A stretch of 64,000 bases of DNA from assembly GCA_017396945.1 (NCBI GenBank), contig JAFQKI010000001.1:62001-126000 (forward strand). The letters run 5' to 3'. Each line of letters opens with the position of its first letter. Position 1 is the stretch's first letter. The position numbers and the translations under genes were made by a program. Source of the DNA: Muribaculaceae bacterium (GTDB taxonomy: Bacteria; Bacteroidota; Bacteroidia; Bacteroidales; Muribaculaceae). Of this stretch, positions 48,647 through 58,139 are shown in pieces. The notes beneath the pieces were generated by a model. That model had not been told where the DNA came from, did no database searches, and saw nothing but the letters and a program-made list of their open reading frames with translations.

Positions 48647-49927
48647 ATGGAAAGAGACAATAAAATTTTTGACATTATCGAGCGTGAACATCAACGCCAA
48701 AAGAAAGGTATTGAGTTGATCGCTTCTGAAAACTTTGTGAGTGAACAGGTGATGCAAGCTATGGGTTCTTGCTTGACCAACAAATATGCTGAAGGCTATC
48801 CGGGACATCGTTACTATGGTGGTTGCCAAGTGGTTGACGAAGCCGAGCAACTTGCAATCGATCGTCTTAAAGAAATTTTTGGAGCTGCGTATGCCAACGT
48901 ACAACCACACTCAGGCGCACAAGCCAACATGGCGGTATTCATGGCATGTATGCAACCCGGAGACAAGTTCCTCGGTCTTAATCTTGCTCATGGAGGTCAC
49001 CTTTCTCATGGTAGCCCTGTAAACTTCTCAGGCTTGATGTTCCAAGCGCTTGAATATAATGTAAAAGAGGATACCGGTCTTGTTGACTATGAGCAAATGG
49101 AAGAAGTGGCTCGCCGCGAACGTCCCAAATTAATCATTGGTGGCGCAAGTGCCTATTCTCGAGAATGGGACTATGCCCGCATGCGTCGTCTTGCCGATGA
49201 AATCGGTGCCATTTTCATGGTTGACATGGCTCACCCTGCAGGTCTTATCGCAGCCGGCTTGCTCGACAATCCCGTAAAATATGCTCACATTGTAACATCA
49301 ACCACCCACAAAACCCTTCGCGGTCCTCGTGGCGGTATCATTCTTCTTGGCGAAGACTTTGAAAACCCATGGGGGAAAAAGACTCCTAAGGGCGTGACTC
49401 GCATGATGTCATCTCTTCTTGACTCTGCCGTGTTCCCCGGAGTGCAAGGTGGTCCGCTCGAACATGTTATCGCAGCAAAAGCCGTTGCATTTGGCGAAGC
49501 ACTTCAACCCTCATACAAAGAATATCAAGCTCAAGTTAAGAAAAATGCGGCTGTTATGGCTCAAGCGCTTGTTGACAAAGGCTACAAAATCATTTCCGGC
49601 GGCACCGACAACCACTGCATGCTGGTTGACCTCCGCACCAAGTTCCCCGAATTGACTGGTAAGGTTGCCGAAAAGGTACTTGTTGAAGCCGACATCACTG
49701 CTAATAAAAACATGGTACCATTTGACAGTCGTTCACCATTCCAAACTTCAGGAATTCGCCTCGGTACTCCGGCTATCACAACTCGTGGTGCCAAAGAAGA
49801 CCTCATGGGTGAAATCGTTGAAATGATCGATACAGTACTTTCTAACCCCGAAGATGCAAAAATTATCGCATCAGTACGTGAGAAAGTAAATTCAATCATG
49901 ATAGAATATCCAATGTTCGCTTACTAA
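48647..49927 (+). CDS. glyA: serine hydroxymethyltransferase
   Basis: A 426-residue PLP enzyme converting serine and tetrahydrofolate to glycine and methylene-tetrahydrofolate. Markers: [35 protein letters not shown], and the PLP-lysine motif [12 protein letters not shown] near residue 222. A longer in-frame start at 48599 overlaps the flavin reductase gene and is rejected. A strong terminator follows. Confidence 0.98.
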   Translation: MERDNKIFDIIEREHQRQKKGIELIASENFVSEQVMQAMGSCLTNKYAEGYPGHRYYGGCQVVDEAEQLAIDRLKEIFGAAYANVQPHSGAQANMAVFMACMQPGDKFLGLNLAHGGHLSHGSPVNFSGLMFQALEYNVKEDTGLVDYEQMEEVARRERPKLIIGGASAYSREWDYARMRRLADEIGAIFMVDMAHPAGLIAAGLLDNPVKYAHIVTSTTHKTLRGPRGGIILLGEDFENPWGKKTPKGVTRMMSSLLDSAVFPGVQGGPLEHVIAAKAVAFGEALQPSYKEYQAQVKKNAAVMAQALVDKGYKIISGGTDNHCMLVDLRTKFPELTGKVAEKVLVEADITANKNMVPFDSRSPFQTSGIRLGTPAITTRGAKEDLMGEIVEMIDTVLSNPEDAKIIASVREKVNSIMIEYPMFAY

Positions 49928-49944
49928 TCATAGTTACATATTAT

Positions 49945-49980
49945 AAAAATGGTTATGCTCAAAAGAGCATAACCATTTTT
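49945..49980. terminator. bidirectional terminator between glyA and fmt
   Basis: A perfect 16-base stem (49945-49960 and 49965-49980) with an AAAA loop; the arms start AAAAATGG and end CCATTTTT, so either strand has a U tract. It lies between the convergent glyA and fmt genes. Confidence 0.92.
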
Positions 49981-50006
49981 ATATATATATCTTATTACAG
50001 ATGCTA

Positions 50007-50972
50007 TTATATCATCTTAGGATGTGACGTGAAGCGGGTGCCACGGAGGTAGTCGGCGGCTGACATTCGTTTTTTTCCGGCGGCTTGGAGCGATAATATC
50101 TCGATGCGAGCATCAACACAATCGACAAAAAGTCTCACTCCTTCGATTGTGATTTTGCCGGGAGTGAGTTCGCCGTTATTAGGCACAACCACTGTTTCAA
50201 AAATTTTCACAGCTATCGGGTCTTTACCCTCCTCGATCAGATCAGTCCATGCTGCGGGATAAGGGGATAGTCCACGCACGAGGTTGTGAACCTCTATTGC
50301 ATTACGACTCCAATCAATTTTACAAGTGTCTTTGAAAATTTTGGGTGCTGGAGTAGGCTCGGCACCTTGCAGTATCTCATCTTGAGGTATCGGAGTCAAA
50401 TCTCCGGCTATGATATGCTCGATTGTGTCAATAGTTAGGTCGGCGCCAAGCATCATTAATCGATCATGAACATCCCCCACGTTGTCGGTAGGCTTAATCT
50501 CAACGCGTTCTTGGCGAATGATGTCACCGGTATCGATTTCATGTTTAAGGAAAAATGTTGTTACTCCGGTTTCGGTATCGCCATTTATTACAGCCCAATT
50601 TATCGGAGCTGCACCGCGATATTTGGGTAGTAACGATGCGTGTAGGTTGAAAGTGCCAAGTTCCGGCATTGACCACACAACTTCAGGCAACATACGGAAT
50701 GCGATAACGACAAACAAGTTTGAGCCAAGTCCTCTCAATTCCTCTACAAATGCGGGGTCTTTTAAATTCACCGGTTGTAATAGGGGTAGATTGTTGGCTG
50801 TCGCATATTGTTTTACCGGAGAGTGCAGCAATTTGTGTCCACGCCCTGCCGGTTTGTCGGGCATTGTGATTACTCCTACTATATTATATCCACCCTCATG
50901 TATGCGACGAAGGCTTTCAACCGCAAAGTCGGGTGTGCCTAAAAACACAATTTTTAAATCCTCTTTATTCAT
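50007..50972 (-). CDS. fmt: methionyl-tRNA formyltransferase
   Basis: A 321-residue enzyme that formylates initiator Met-tRNA. Markers: LKIVFLGTPDFAVESLRRI at the start, PAGRGHKLLHSPVKQYA, and HASLLPKYRGAAPINWAVIN with the formyl-folate site, then the C-terminal tRNA-binding domain. It is downstream of a pseudouridine synthase gene with a 13-base gap. Confidence 0.97.
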   Translation of the reverse strand: MNKEDLKIVFLGTPDFAVESLRRIHEGGYNIVGVITMPDKPAGRGHKLLHSPVKQYATANNLPLLQPVNLKDPAFVEELRGLGSNLFVVIAFRMLPEVVWSMPELGTFNLHASLLPKYRGAAPINWAVINGDTETGVTTFFLKHEIDTGDIIRQERVEIKPTDNVGDVHDRLMMLGADLTIDTIEHIIAGDLTPIPQDEILQGAEPTPAPKIFKDTCKIDWSRNAIEVHNLVRGLSPYPAAWTDLIEEGKDPIAVKIFETVVVPNNGELTPGKITIEGVRLFVDCVDARIEILSLQAAGKKRMSAADYLRGTRFTSHPKMI

Positions 50973-50985
50973 AATCTGTTTTATC

Positions 50986-51672
50986 CTAAATGTTTCCGGC
51001 TAAGGCTTGCCACAAGTTATCATCGACCGGTACCGGTGCGATAACTGAAATCTCTATACCTGAGACAGGATGTATAAATTCAATGTGACGAGCTATCAAT
51101 GATATGCTTCCATCGGGGTTGCTACGCTTGTCTCCATATTTTAAGTCCCCTTTTATCGGGCAACCTATTGCCGATAGTTGTACTCTGATTTGGTGTTTGC
51201 GCCCGGTCATCAGATTCACTTCAAGCAAGTGATAACGATCACTCGACGCGATGTGTCGGTATGCCAATCGAGCCTCTTTTGCATTATTTTTGGGAGTAAG
51301 CGAGGCATAAGACTTGTTGTTGCGCTCTGTTGTGGTAATGTAATGAGTCAAAGTGTCCTCCGACTTTGGTGGCTGATTGCGGGTTATCGCCCAATAGGTT
51401 TTGTGAACATCGCCATTGCGAAACATTTCGTTCATGCGAGCCAACGCCTTTGACGTCTTGGCAAACACGACCACGCCACCAACCGGTCGGTCGAGTCGAT
51501 GCACCACTCCGCAAAAAACATTTCCCGGCTTGGCATATTTCTCTTTAATCCAATCTTTAACAATATCAACAAGAGGTCGATCACCGGTTTTGTCGCCTTG
51601 CACAATCTCCCCCGGAGCCTTATTGACAATTATAATATGATTATCCTCGTACAATACTTCCATCTCAAACAT
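50986..51672 (-). CDS. RluA-family pseudouridine synthase
   Basis: A 228-residue enzyme without an S4 domain. The catalytic motif HRLDRPVGGVVVF has the active aspartate at residue 61; GRKHQIRVQLSAIGCPIKGD is the second conserved block. The target uridine is not readable. A second ATG (51663) is possible. The -7 TAACTTTG at 51690-51683 (minus) fits a short leader. Confidence 0.9.
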   Translation of the reverse strand: MFEMEVLYEDNHIIIVNKAPGEIVQGDKTGDRPLVDIVKDWIKEKYAKPGNVFCGVVHRLDRPVGGVVVFAKTSKALARMNEMFRNGDVHKTYWAITRNQPPKSEDTLTHYITTTERNNKSYASLTPKNNAKEARLAYRHIASSDRYHLLEVNLMTGRKHQIRVQLSAIGCPIKGDLKYGDKRSNPDGSISLIARHIEFIHPVSGIEISVIAPVPVDDNLWQALAGNI

Positions 51673-51807
51673 ATATATTACACAAAGTTAATCATTTTAT
51701 TTGGGATAAAACACATTTCATAAACAATAAGCAACTCAACTCAATGAAATAATGTATAACTGACGTAATTTATTTTAGTGAATATATACGCATTTTTATA
51801 AAAATGT

Positions 51808-51815
51808 TACCTTTG
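51808..51815 (+). promoter_or_regulatory. -7 promoter element of the AraC-type regulator gene
   Basis: TACCTTTG, 23 bases upstream of the start codon. No TTG is found at the usual distance. Confidence 0.5.
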
Positions 51816-51837
51816 TGCAAATTTTATGTAAGGAACT

Positions 51838-52962
51838 ATGAGCTACGAACAATTTATTTTGACGGTAAACTCGTCTTCGATTGTGATTTTAACGCTGTTG
51901 ACATTCATTTTGTTAATCGCCACACGTTTTCGTGGCAAAAACTCTTATGCGGCGGCAATCATTATCATTCCTACCATTCCGGTATATCTATATAATATGA
52001 GTCGCATGCTTGAATGGCATGGATTGTCGTTGGCTCTTTTTCCATTGGCTTTTTCTGTCAATACGACTCTGATGCCATTATTATGGTTGTTTGCAAAACG
52101 CAATCTTGATGCGAACTTCCGTTTCCGACCTATTCATATATTGCATTTCCTTCCCATGGTCGCAAGCCTTGCGTTATGCTTGAGCGTTGGTATAACAGAG
52201 TGGCAGAAAAACATTGTATATGAAATGAGCGGAGATGACGCTATGTTTGGAGACATAAATTCCGCTATCGTATTATTGCAAGTCATAGGCTATTTCACAT
52301 CGATATTTGTATTTATTCACCGACAGAAAAAACGCATAAAAGACTCGGAGTCTGATGCCGAATGGATACAAGCCGAGTGGATTGTAACTTTTATGAGATT
52401 GTTTGCGGTTCTGTTTACGGTGGTGATGACTTGTTATATGATATGGCCGCGTACCGATGCCTGGCTTATTCAGATATTAAATGTAATCGCGATGAGCTAC
52501 CTGGTTTATAACTCTATCGCACATCCAGTGTTGCCGGCATTATCAAAAACAGAGCAGAACGTTGTCGATTTCGCGGAACCGGCGAATTTGGGACCAACAG
52601 CAATTGATGTTGAACAGATGCGCGAAATCTGTGAAAAGGCGACCGAATATCTGAAAACGACTAAAGCCTATCTGCGCCCCGATATAAATCTGGCGCTATT
52701 CGCGAAAGAGGTTGGCATCCCACAACGCACATTATCTAAATCAATCAATGGTTATCTGCATCGCAATTTCTTTGAATTTATTAATGAAATGCGTGTGGAG
52801 GAGGCCAAACATCAATTGTTGCATTTGGACGCATTGGATTATAATGTGGATAGCGTTTATGCCGAATGTGGTTTCCGTTCACGCTCTACATTTTTCCTCG
52901 TTTTCAAAAAGACGACAGGCAAAACACCGGCGACATGGTTGGCTGAAACCAAAAAGGTTTGA
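51838..52962 (+). CDS. AraC-type DNA-binding regulator with multi-helix membrane sensor
   Basis: A 374-residue protein. Residues 1-235 hold about seven membrane helices with no recognised sensory motif; residues ~275-370 form an AraC helix-turn-helix domain (INLALFAKEVGIPQRTLSKS, CGFRSRSTFFLVFKKTTGKT, PATWLAE). The combination implies a DNA-binding protein held in the membrane. Signal and targets are unknown; the envelope cluster 628 bases downstream is an obvious candidate, by position only. Confidence 0.88.
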   Translation: MSYEQFILTVNSSSIVILTLLTFILLIATRFRGKNSYAAAIIIIPTIPVYLYNMSRMLEWHGLSLALFPLAFSVNTTLMPLLWLFAKRNLDANFRFRPIHILHFLPMVASLALCLSVGITEWQKNIVYEMSGDDAMFGDINSAIVLLQVIGYFTSIFVFIHRQKKRIKDSESDAEWIQAEWIVTFMRLFAVLFTVVMTCYMIWPRTDAWLIQILNVIAMSYLVYNSIAHPVLPALSKTEQNVVDFAEPANLGPTAIDVEQMREICEKATEYLKTTKAYLRPDINLALFAKEVGIPQRTLSKSINGYLHRNFFEFINEMRVEEAKHQLLHLDALDYNVDSVYAECGFRSRSTFFLVFKKTTGKTPATWLAETKKV

Positions 52963-53082
52963 TATGAGTCCAAAATTCCGAACTTTGTACTAATAAAATG
53001 TCAAATTCTGCCAATTTTCGATAGCTTTTACATTACTTTGCAAAAAAAAAGCACCAGCCCACAAAAAAATGTGGTAACGCTA
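52963..53082. other. intergenic DNA after the AraC-type gene
   Basis: A/T-rich spacer without coding sequence. It contains a small hairpin (CCAC-AAAAAAAT-GTGG around 53070). Nothing else recognised. Confidence 0.3.
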
Positions 53083-53112
53083 TTGCGGATAGAAAGAAAA
53101 TGTATATCTTTG
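53083..53112 (+). promoter_or_regulatory. promoter of the structured leader / envelope cluster
   Basis: TTG (53083-53085), 19-base spacer, TATCTTTG (53105-53112). It is one of the best promoter matches in the window, yet the next start codon is 478 bases away. Confidence 0.72.
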
Positions 53113-53589
53113 TAAGACTCATCGTCGGATGAGGTACATTTTTAGATACCGCGAAAGTGTTTAGCTTTATTCTCTGAAAGCAAATCTGGTAAATTTAACG
53201 GACGAGAATGAGCACCATTTTTTCACGTAAGTTGTATATCCTTAGTCATAGGTATATCGCAATGCGTGGGCTGTTGCTTATTTTAGTCCAAAGGCTTACC
53301 AGAGCCTGCTTTCATAAAATGTAAGTTAACGGGTTCACGCTTTCTTATTTTATAACCGTCATCAAGAGCCCGGATGATAACTAAATTGAATTGCGATGGC
53401 AATATCATTTAAGCAAATTATTACATGCAAGGCAATCGCAGGGGCTGCTTGCAAGAACTTTTATCCAAACTTCCGATTTTAGGACTTACTAAGAGCGCAT
53501 TTATTATGTGTTCAATATTTTAGCGTGTATATTTGCAAATATGAATTAAATGCCAATTAATTCGACTAATTGACTAATAATATGAGTTT
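53113..53589 (+). ncRNA. candidate structured leader or free-standing noncoding RNA
   Basis: About 475 bases downstream of a strong promoter with no plausible coding sequence. Several local hairpins are visible: CTCATC-GTCG-GATGAG (53118-53133), GGTA with TACC (53133-53150), GCTTT with AAAGC near 53163-53180, and AGGCT-TACCAG-AGCCT (53292-53307). GC content is higher than in most intergenic DNA here. No oligo-T terminator was seen before the OmpA-like start, so a long 5' leader of that gene is as likely as a separate RNA. Family not recognised. Confidence 0.4.
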
Positions 53590-54885
53590 ATGAAACGACT
53601 GCTGATTACATTGTCATTATCTCTCATAGTGGGAGGTGTGACTGAGTTGATGGCCCAAGGGTGGCTTAAACGCTTAGGTCGCAAAGTAGAGGAAGAAATA
53701 AAAGAGCGCGTTGAAGACCGGGTGGTGGATGGTGTTGGCGATGCTGTTGATGGCGCATTTGACGAAGCCGGCGAGGCTATCTCCGGCGATAATTCATCTG
53801 ACAATAATCGCGGAAACGACACTTCGCAACCGGCTCCGGTGGCGACAGGCGATACAGGCAGTAGCGCAGCTCCGGCAGCAACCCCGGTAACACTTGAGGC
53901 AACATACGCAAAGTGTGACTTCGTTCCCGGTGATGAAATCATATTTGAGGACAATCTTACCAATGAACAATTAGGTGAGTTTCCAATGCAATGGGATTTG
54001 AATAGTGGCAATGCAGAGGTTGTTAATGTGAATGGAGTAAAAGCGATTTGCCTTGTTGACGGGTCGGCTAACATTATGCCTCTTATGAGTAATCCTCAGA
54101 ATTATTTACCCGACGTTTTTACATTGGAAATGGACGTCTTTGTTGGTGATGGATCTTATATCTCAGAAGAACCGTATAAGAAAAATCAATCGCGATACAT
54201 CATTTGTTTATATTCTGAAGATGGGGACTATCACGAATTAGATTTATATGATGAAGGCGAAAATATCAGTTGGGATTTTTACAGAAAAGGGCAATCAAAT
54301 TTAACCGGTCGTCAAGTTACATCAAATATAGTGAAATTGAACGATTGGAATCACTTGGCATTTTCATTTAACAAACGTGCATTCAAAGGATACATAAATG
54401 GGACTCGAGTAATTAATATACCAAATGTGCAAGGTCGCCCTGTACGTTTTGAAATATATGATAATTGGTCTCATCACTGTAATGACTTTATTACAAATAT
54501 ACGTATCGCTAAAGGTGCAGTGCCATTGTATGACCGCATGATAAGTGATGGAAAATTCATCACATACGGCATTACATTTGATGTGGGTAAATCTACCATC
54601 AAACCTGAATCTATGGGTGAAATCAATCGCATCGTACAACTGATGACCGAAAATCCCGAATTGAAATTCTCGGTGGAGGGTCACACCGACAATACCGGCA
54701 ATCCCACAGGTAACCAAACCCTCAGCGAAGCTCGCGCCAAAGCCATTGTTGACAAGTTGGTTGAATTGGGCATTGCGCCTGACCGTCTGAGTGCTGTAGG
54801 CAAAGGGCAAACATCGCCAATAGCCGATAATACAACCGATGAGGGCCGCGCAAAAAATCGTCGTGTGGAATTTGTCAAGCAGTGA
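53590..54885 (+). CDS. OmpA-family protein with concanavalin-like middle domain
   Basis: A 431-residue exported protein. Signal peptide (MKRLLITLSLSLIVGGVTEL), then an acidic and charged helical segment (KVEEEIKERVEDRVVDGVGD), a Ser/Pro/Ala linker, a beta-sandwich of about 190 residues resembling a LamG/concanavalin fold (KLNDWNHLAFSFNKRAFKGY), and a C-terminal OmpA domain (about 325-431) with FSVEGHTDNTGNPTGNQTLS and LSEARAKAIVDKL, which binds peptidoglycan. First gene of a four-gene envelope cluster. Confidence 0.9.
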   Translation: MKRLLITLSLSLIVGGVTELMAQGWLKRLGRKVEEEIKERVEDRVVDGVGDAVDGAFDEAGEAISGDNSSDNNRGNDTSQPAPVATGDTGSSAAPAATPVTLEATYAKCDFVPGDEIIFEDNLTNEQLGEFPMQWDLNSGNAEVVNVNGVKAICLVDGSANIMPLMSNPQNYLPDVFTLEMDVFVGDGSYISEEPYKKNQSRYIICLYSEDGDYHELDLYDEGENISWDFYRKGQSNLTGRQVTSNIVKLNDWNHLAFSFNKRAFKGYINGTRVINIPNVQGRPVRFEIYDNWSHHCNDFITNIRIAKGAVPLYDRMISDGKFITYGITFDVGKSTIKPESMGEINRIVQLMTENPELKFSVEGHTDNTGNPTGNQTLSEARAKAIVDKLVELGIAPDRLSAVGKGQTSPIADNTTDEGRAKNRRVEFVKQ

Positions 54886-54997
54886 GAATTGAACCAAAAT
54901 TGCTTGTAATATGCCGAAATGCGATGACAAAATAGGTAAGTAAATTTGTTAAATTGTGATATTATAAATCATTTCTAACCCCTAAAATTTATTGCGT

Positions 54998-55792
54998 ATG
55001 AAGAAGAAATTTTTATTTTTGATGGCTGCAATGATTTGTGTGACATTAAATTCATGTAGTGATGAAGATGAACCGACTCCGGTAGTTGATTATCCTGCAG
55101 GTGAAATACCCGGACTTGGTGAAGCCGATGGTGAGTTGACCGGAACTCCGTTCTCTCTTCCTGACGGAGTAGAACTTACCGGCGAAATCACCGGACAAGG
55201 CGACCAATATGATTATTGGGATTACAGCTCTTACTCGGTTTCAACCTATCAGTATGCCCTGAAGAACGGTAGCATCGAGACTCGCAGTTTTAAACCACTA
55301 TCACGTACAACTCCTGAGCGTCATTATTATGGTAGCGGAAAAGGCTATGTTGATTTGTTAATCCCAATGAGCAACACCCGCAATGAGCCTGTGACTATCA
55401 CATTCCCCGCGGCTCTTATTTTGGAAAATGTTGGTGGTGACAGTCAAAATGGTATATTGCTTAAGAAAGTTATGGTAACAATTCCCGCCAACACCGAATA
55501 TCATCTTAACCTCTCGTTCTATTGCGGGAATGCTCATCGCAGTTCGGCAGGTTCATCCGATGTATATACCCTTGGTGTAGTAAGTGATGCCGCTCCGTTG
55601 CTTGACTTGTGTGAACGCGTGAAAAACAAGAAAATCAACATTGAGGAGTTTGACCCGACAAGCTATGATGACTACAGTATCTACACCAGTCAAAAGAGCA
55701 GGTTGCAAAGCATCGTTTGGGAAGTAACAGACTATGACGGATTGACCGAAGAGGATATCGAGTATCTCAACTCTCTCCCCAACAGCAGATAA
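54998..55792 (+). CDS. surface lipoprotein of unknown function
   Basis: A 264-residue lipoprotein starting MKKKFLFLMAAMICVTLNSC followed by SDEDEP, a surface-export-like acidic run. The mature part has a Gly/Asp-rich start (AGEIPGLGEADGELTGTPFS) and a beta-rich centre (VDLLIPMSNTRNEPVTITFP). No family recognised. The TTG start at 54992 is less likely. It follows the OmpA-like gene by 112 bases. Confidence 0.82.
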   Translation: MKKKFLFLMAAMICVTLNSCSDEDEPTPVVDYPAGEIPGLGEADGELTGTPFSLPDGVELTGEITGQGDQYDYWDYSSYSVSTYQYALKNGSIETRSFKPLSRTTPERHYYGSGKGYVDLLIPMSNTRNEPVTITFPAALILENVGGDSQNGILLKKVMVTIPANTEYHLNLSFYCGNAHRSSAGSSDVYTLGVVSDAAPLLDLCERVKNKKINIEEFDPTSYDDYSIYTSQKSRLQSIVWEVTDYDGLTEEDIEYLNSLPNSR

Positions 55793-55875
55793 TCGCAACT
55801 GAAATTTAAAGAGAAATTATTATAGCGGAACCGAAAAGCTTATAGAGTAGGACTAATAAAAAAAATTATTCAATT

Positions 55876-56361
55876 ATGAAAAAACTTTTAGTGATTGCCT
55901 TAATGGCTGTTATCGGATTTAGCGTAAACGCGCAAAGTCAAAAAGGTGACATGGCTGCCGGTGTAAATCTTTCATTGGGTACAGGTAGCGGATTTACAAA
56001 CTTTGGTATCGGCGCGGAATTTCAATGGAACATTACCGATGCTATCCGTCTTGAACCCTCTGTTAACTACTTCCTGGAGTCGGATTTTGTAAGCATGTGG
56101 GACGTTAATGTAGATGCTCAATACGTATTTGATGTTGCCAATAAACTTGAAGTTTATCCTTTTGTAGGTTTGACCGTTTTAGGTGCGAAAGCCGACGTTT
56201 GGGGATATAGCGCATCTTCAACCAACTTTGGCGCAAATATCGGTGGTGGCGCTCAATACTGGTTTACCGATAAAATCGCGGCAAGTCTCGAAGTTAAATA
56301 TCAACTTGTAAGTGACTTTGATCGCGTGGTTCTCAGCTTAGGTGCGGCTTATAAATTCTAA
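55876..56361 (+). CDS. small outer-membrane beta-barrel protein (porin-like)
   Basis: A 161-residue protein with signal MKKLLVIALMAVIGFSVNAQ and eight-strand barrel character: regular alternating strands such as FGIGAEFQWNITDAIRLEP and a terminal aromatic (LSLGAAYKF), as in OmpX/OmpW-like barrels of Bacteroidetes. Function unknown. It follows the lipoprotein by 83 bases. Confidence 0.85.
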   Translation: MKKLLVIALMAVIGFSVNAQSQKGDMAAGVNLSLGTGSGFTNFGIGAEFQWNITDAIRLEPSVNYFLESDFVSMWDVNVDAQYVFDVANKLEVYPFVGLTVLGAKADVWGYSASSTNFGANIGGGAQYWFTDKIAASLEVKYQLVSDFDRVVLSLGAAYKF

Positions 56362-56390
56362 TTTTGAAAATTGAATAAATTATTTATACA

Positions 56391-56828
56391 ATGAAAACTT
56401 TATTGAAGTATCTTTTCTCTCTCTTGTTTGTATGCTCAATGAGCTTGTGTGCGGTATCTTGTGGTGATGACACTGACGAGCCGGATCCCGGTATTGTTGA
56501 TCCCGATGATCCCGAACTTGTAGAGGGCGAATGGAGAGAAGAGGGCAACAAACTTATCTGGGTATATACCTATGATTATGGCTATGGTGTAAGCTATACC
56601 GCAACATGGACTTTGACATTTGATGGTGATACTTGTGTTAAATCAGAGTGTGCTTGTAAATTCTCTTCTTCAGAAATGGCCGACATGTTCTATCAGGCAT
56701 GGAAAGAAGACAGTCCTGAGTATCCTGTGACTAAATCAGGCAATACTGTGACTATCGATTACACAGCATTGCATCGTGGATTGAGTAAAGAAGCAGTTAA
56801 AGCTGCTATCGAAGCCGGTCAAATGTAA
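56391..56828 (+). CDS. small surface lipoprotein of unknown function
   Basis: A 145-residue lipoprotein: MKTLLKYLFSLLFVCSMSLC, cysteine at AVSC, then GDDTDEPDPG, a strongly acidic surface-export-like run. The rest is a small beta domain (WVYTYDYGYGVSYTATWTLT). No family recognised. It ends in a terminator, closing the cluster. Confidence 0.82.
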   Translation: MKTLLKYLFSLLFVCSMSLCAVSCGDDTDEPDPGIVDPDDPELVEGEWREEGNKLIWVYTYDYGYGVSYTATWTLTFDGDTCVKSECACKFSSSEMADMFYQAWKEDSPEYPVTKSGNTVTIDYTALHRGLSKEAVKAAIEAGQM

Positions 56829-56858
56829 TACTCCCGACATAAATGATTAAAACATGGA

Positions 56859-56896
56859 AATGGTTGCACTTCGTGAGAAGCGCAACCATTTTTTAT
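56859..56896 (+). terminator. terminator of the envelope cluster
   Basis: AAATGGTTGC (56859-56868) pairs with GCAACCATTT (56883-56892), with an inner CTTC-GTGA-GAAG stem (56870-56881) and a T tract after it. The convergent PAP2 gene may use the opposite strand. Confidence 0.85.
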
Positions 56897-56906
56897 CTTT
56901 CAGTCT

Positions 56907-58052
56907 TTAAAAGTTAACACGAGTAGAGATACCTAATGATAGGGAGTTGTCAATGCCCGATATGTTGGCATTGTCGCCAATGTGGTATGTATCACTTGGT
57001 GTCATGGTGTAGTTATATTGACTAAAATTATATCCCAATGCCGCGCCGAGTGTCAAATGCTCATCGATATTGAGAGAGGCTCCTACTTCGCATTGTCCAA
57101 CAAATGACCCATTACCGCAATCAATAGCATTATCAAGTGATGTCAATGAGAGATTTTTCATATATCCGCCACCTATTTCGGCATTAATCGACCATCTGTC
57201 ATTAAGTGCAAGGCGATAGTAGGGCATGACAATAAATCCAATAGCATTTTGAGGAGCTACGAAAGTTGTAAATTCGTCATGTTCAAGGAACAGCGATGTC
57301 GATGTGATTGCCACTTCTCCGGAAAGTCCCCAATGCTCTGACAATGGGAGTCCACCTTTTATTCCTGCCGACAAGGCTTGTGTTCGATTGAGAATTGTTC
57401 CGCCAACCGATACCGTTGTCATAGGAAAAATAAACGATGTCTCAAGTGACAAATATGGACGATGATCATTTCGAACCTCGATATTATTTCCCCTATTATC
57501 TAACTGTCGGTCTTTAAAAATAAGATCCCCGATATAATATCCGAGATGACCTGTAAAGATGCCTATTCCGGCTCCCGCAACCACATCACATGGGAAATGA
57601 CGAGTATCCATTACTCGTTGAACCGCAATCCCTGTGGCAAATGTATATGCTCCAACCGTGTACCATGGAGAGTGCCAACAAAGTTCGCGCGAAATCCAGG
57701 TAGCACCGAGAAAAGCCCATGCGGTATGTCCTGAAGGAAATGACCGATAGTCGCTCCCATCGGGACGTTGTGCCGATACTGTGCGTTTCAGCAGTTCCAC
57801 TGACCCGGCCATCGCTACCGCACCTATCGCGTCAGAGACTGCCATACGCCCCCATCCTGAGCGAGTAGGCTCGCCACAAAGTTTCATAACCCAAGGGAAT
57901 GCCATAGGTGTATATTGAGCTATATCGACAACAATAGAATTATCGGTGTCGTCGTCAATGGTAGTTGGGACCCAGCTTTTCATTGATATTTCTTGACAGT
58001 CAGCAGAGGTAACACAGCAAATCACAAAAAGGATTGTAAGCAGTTTTTTCAT
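56907..58052 (-). CDS. PAP2-family phosphatase fused to a beta-barrel-like domain
   Basis: A 381-residue exported protein. Signal peptide MKKLLTILFVICCVTSADC; PAP2 phosphatase motifs K89-x6-RP97, PSGH (106-109) and R146-x5-H152-x3-D156 are complete. After residue ~190 the sequence changes to alternating strands (FIFPMTTVSVGGTILNRT through SLGISTRVNF), a barrel-like region. PAP2 enzymes dephosphorylate lipids such as undecaprenyl pyrophosphate or lipid A. A fusion to an outer-membrane-like domain suggests action at the outer membrane, by inference. Stands alone. Confidence 0.88.
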   Translation of the reverse strand: MKKLLTILFVICCVTSADCQEISMKSWVPTTIDDDTDNSIVVDIAQYTPMAFPWVMKLCGEPTRSGWGRMAVSDAIGAVAMAGSVELLKRTVSAQRPDGSDYRSFPSGHTAWAFLGATWISRELCWHSPWYTVGAYTFATGIAVQRVMDTRHFPCDVVAGAGIGIFTGHLGYYIGDLIFKDRQLDNRGNNIEVRNDHRPYLSLETSFIFPMTTVSVGGTILNRTQALSAGIKGGLPLSEHWGLSGEVAITSTSLFLEHDEFTTFVAPQNAIGFIVMPYYRLALNDRWSINAEIGGGYMKNLSLTSLDNAIDCGNGSFVGQCEVGASLNIDEHLTLGAALGYNFSQYNYTMTPSDTYHIGDNANISGIDNSLSLGISTRVNF

Positions 58053-58139
58053 GCAGAAAACATTCTTTTGGAAAATAACCCCGACTCTCGCCCTCGTCGG
58101 GCGTGTGTCAGGGTTATAGTAATATAAAATCGTTTTCGA

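Noticed and set aside
49945-56896. Similar AAATGGTT/AACCATTT terminator arms at 49945-49980 and 56859-56892 as a dispersed repeat
   Set aside because: Only the arms match, loops and flanks differ; a common terminator composition is enough.
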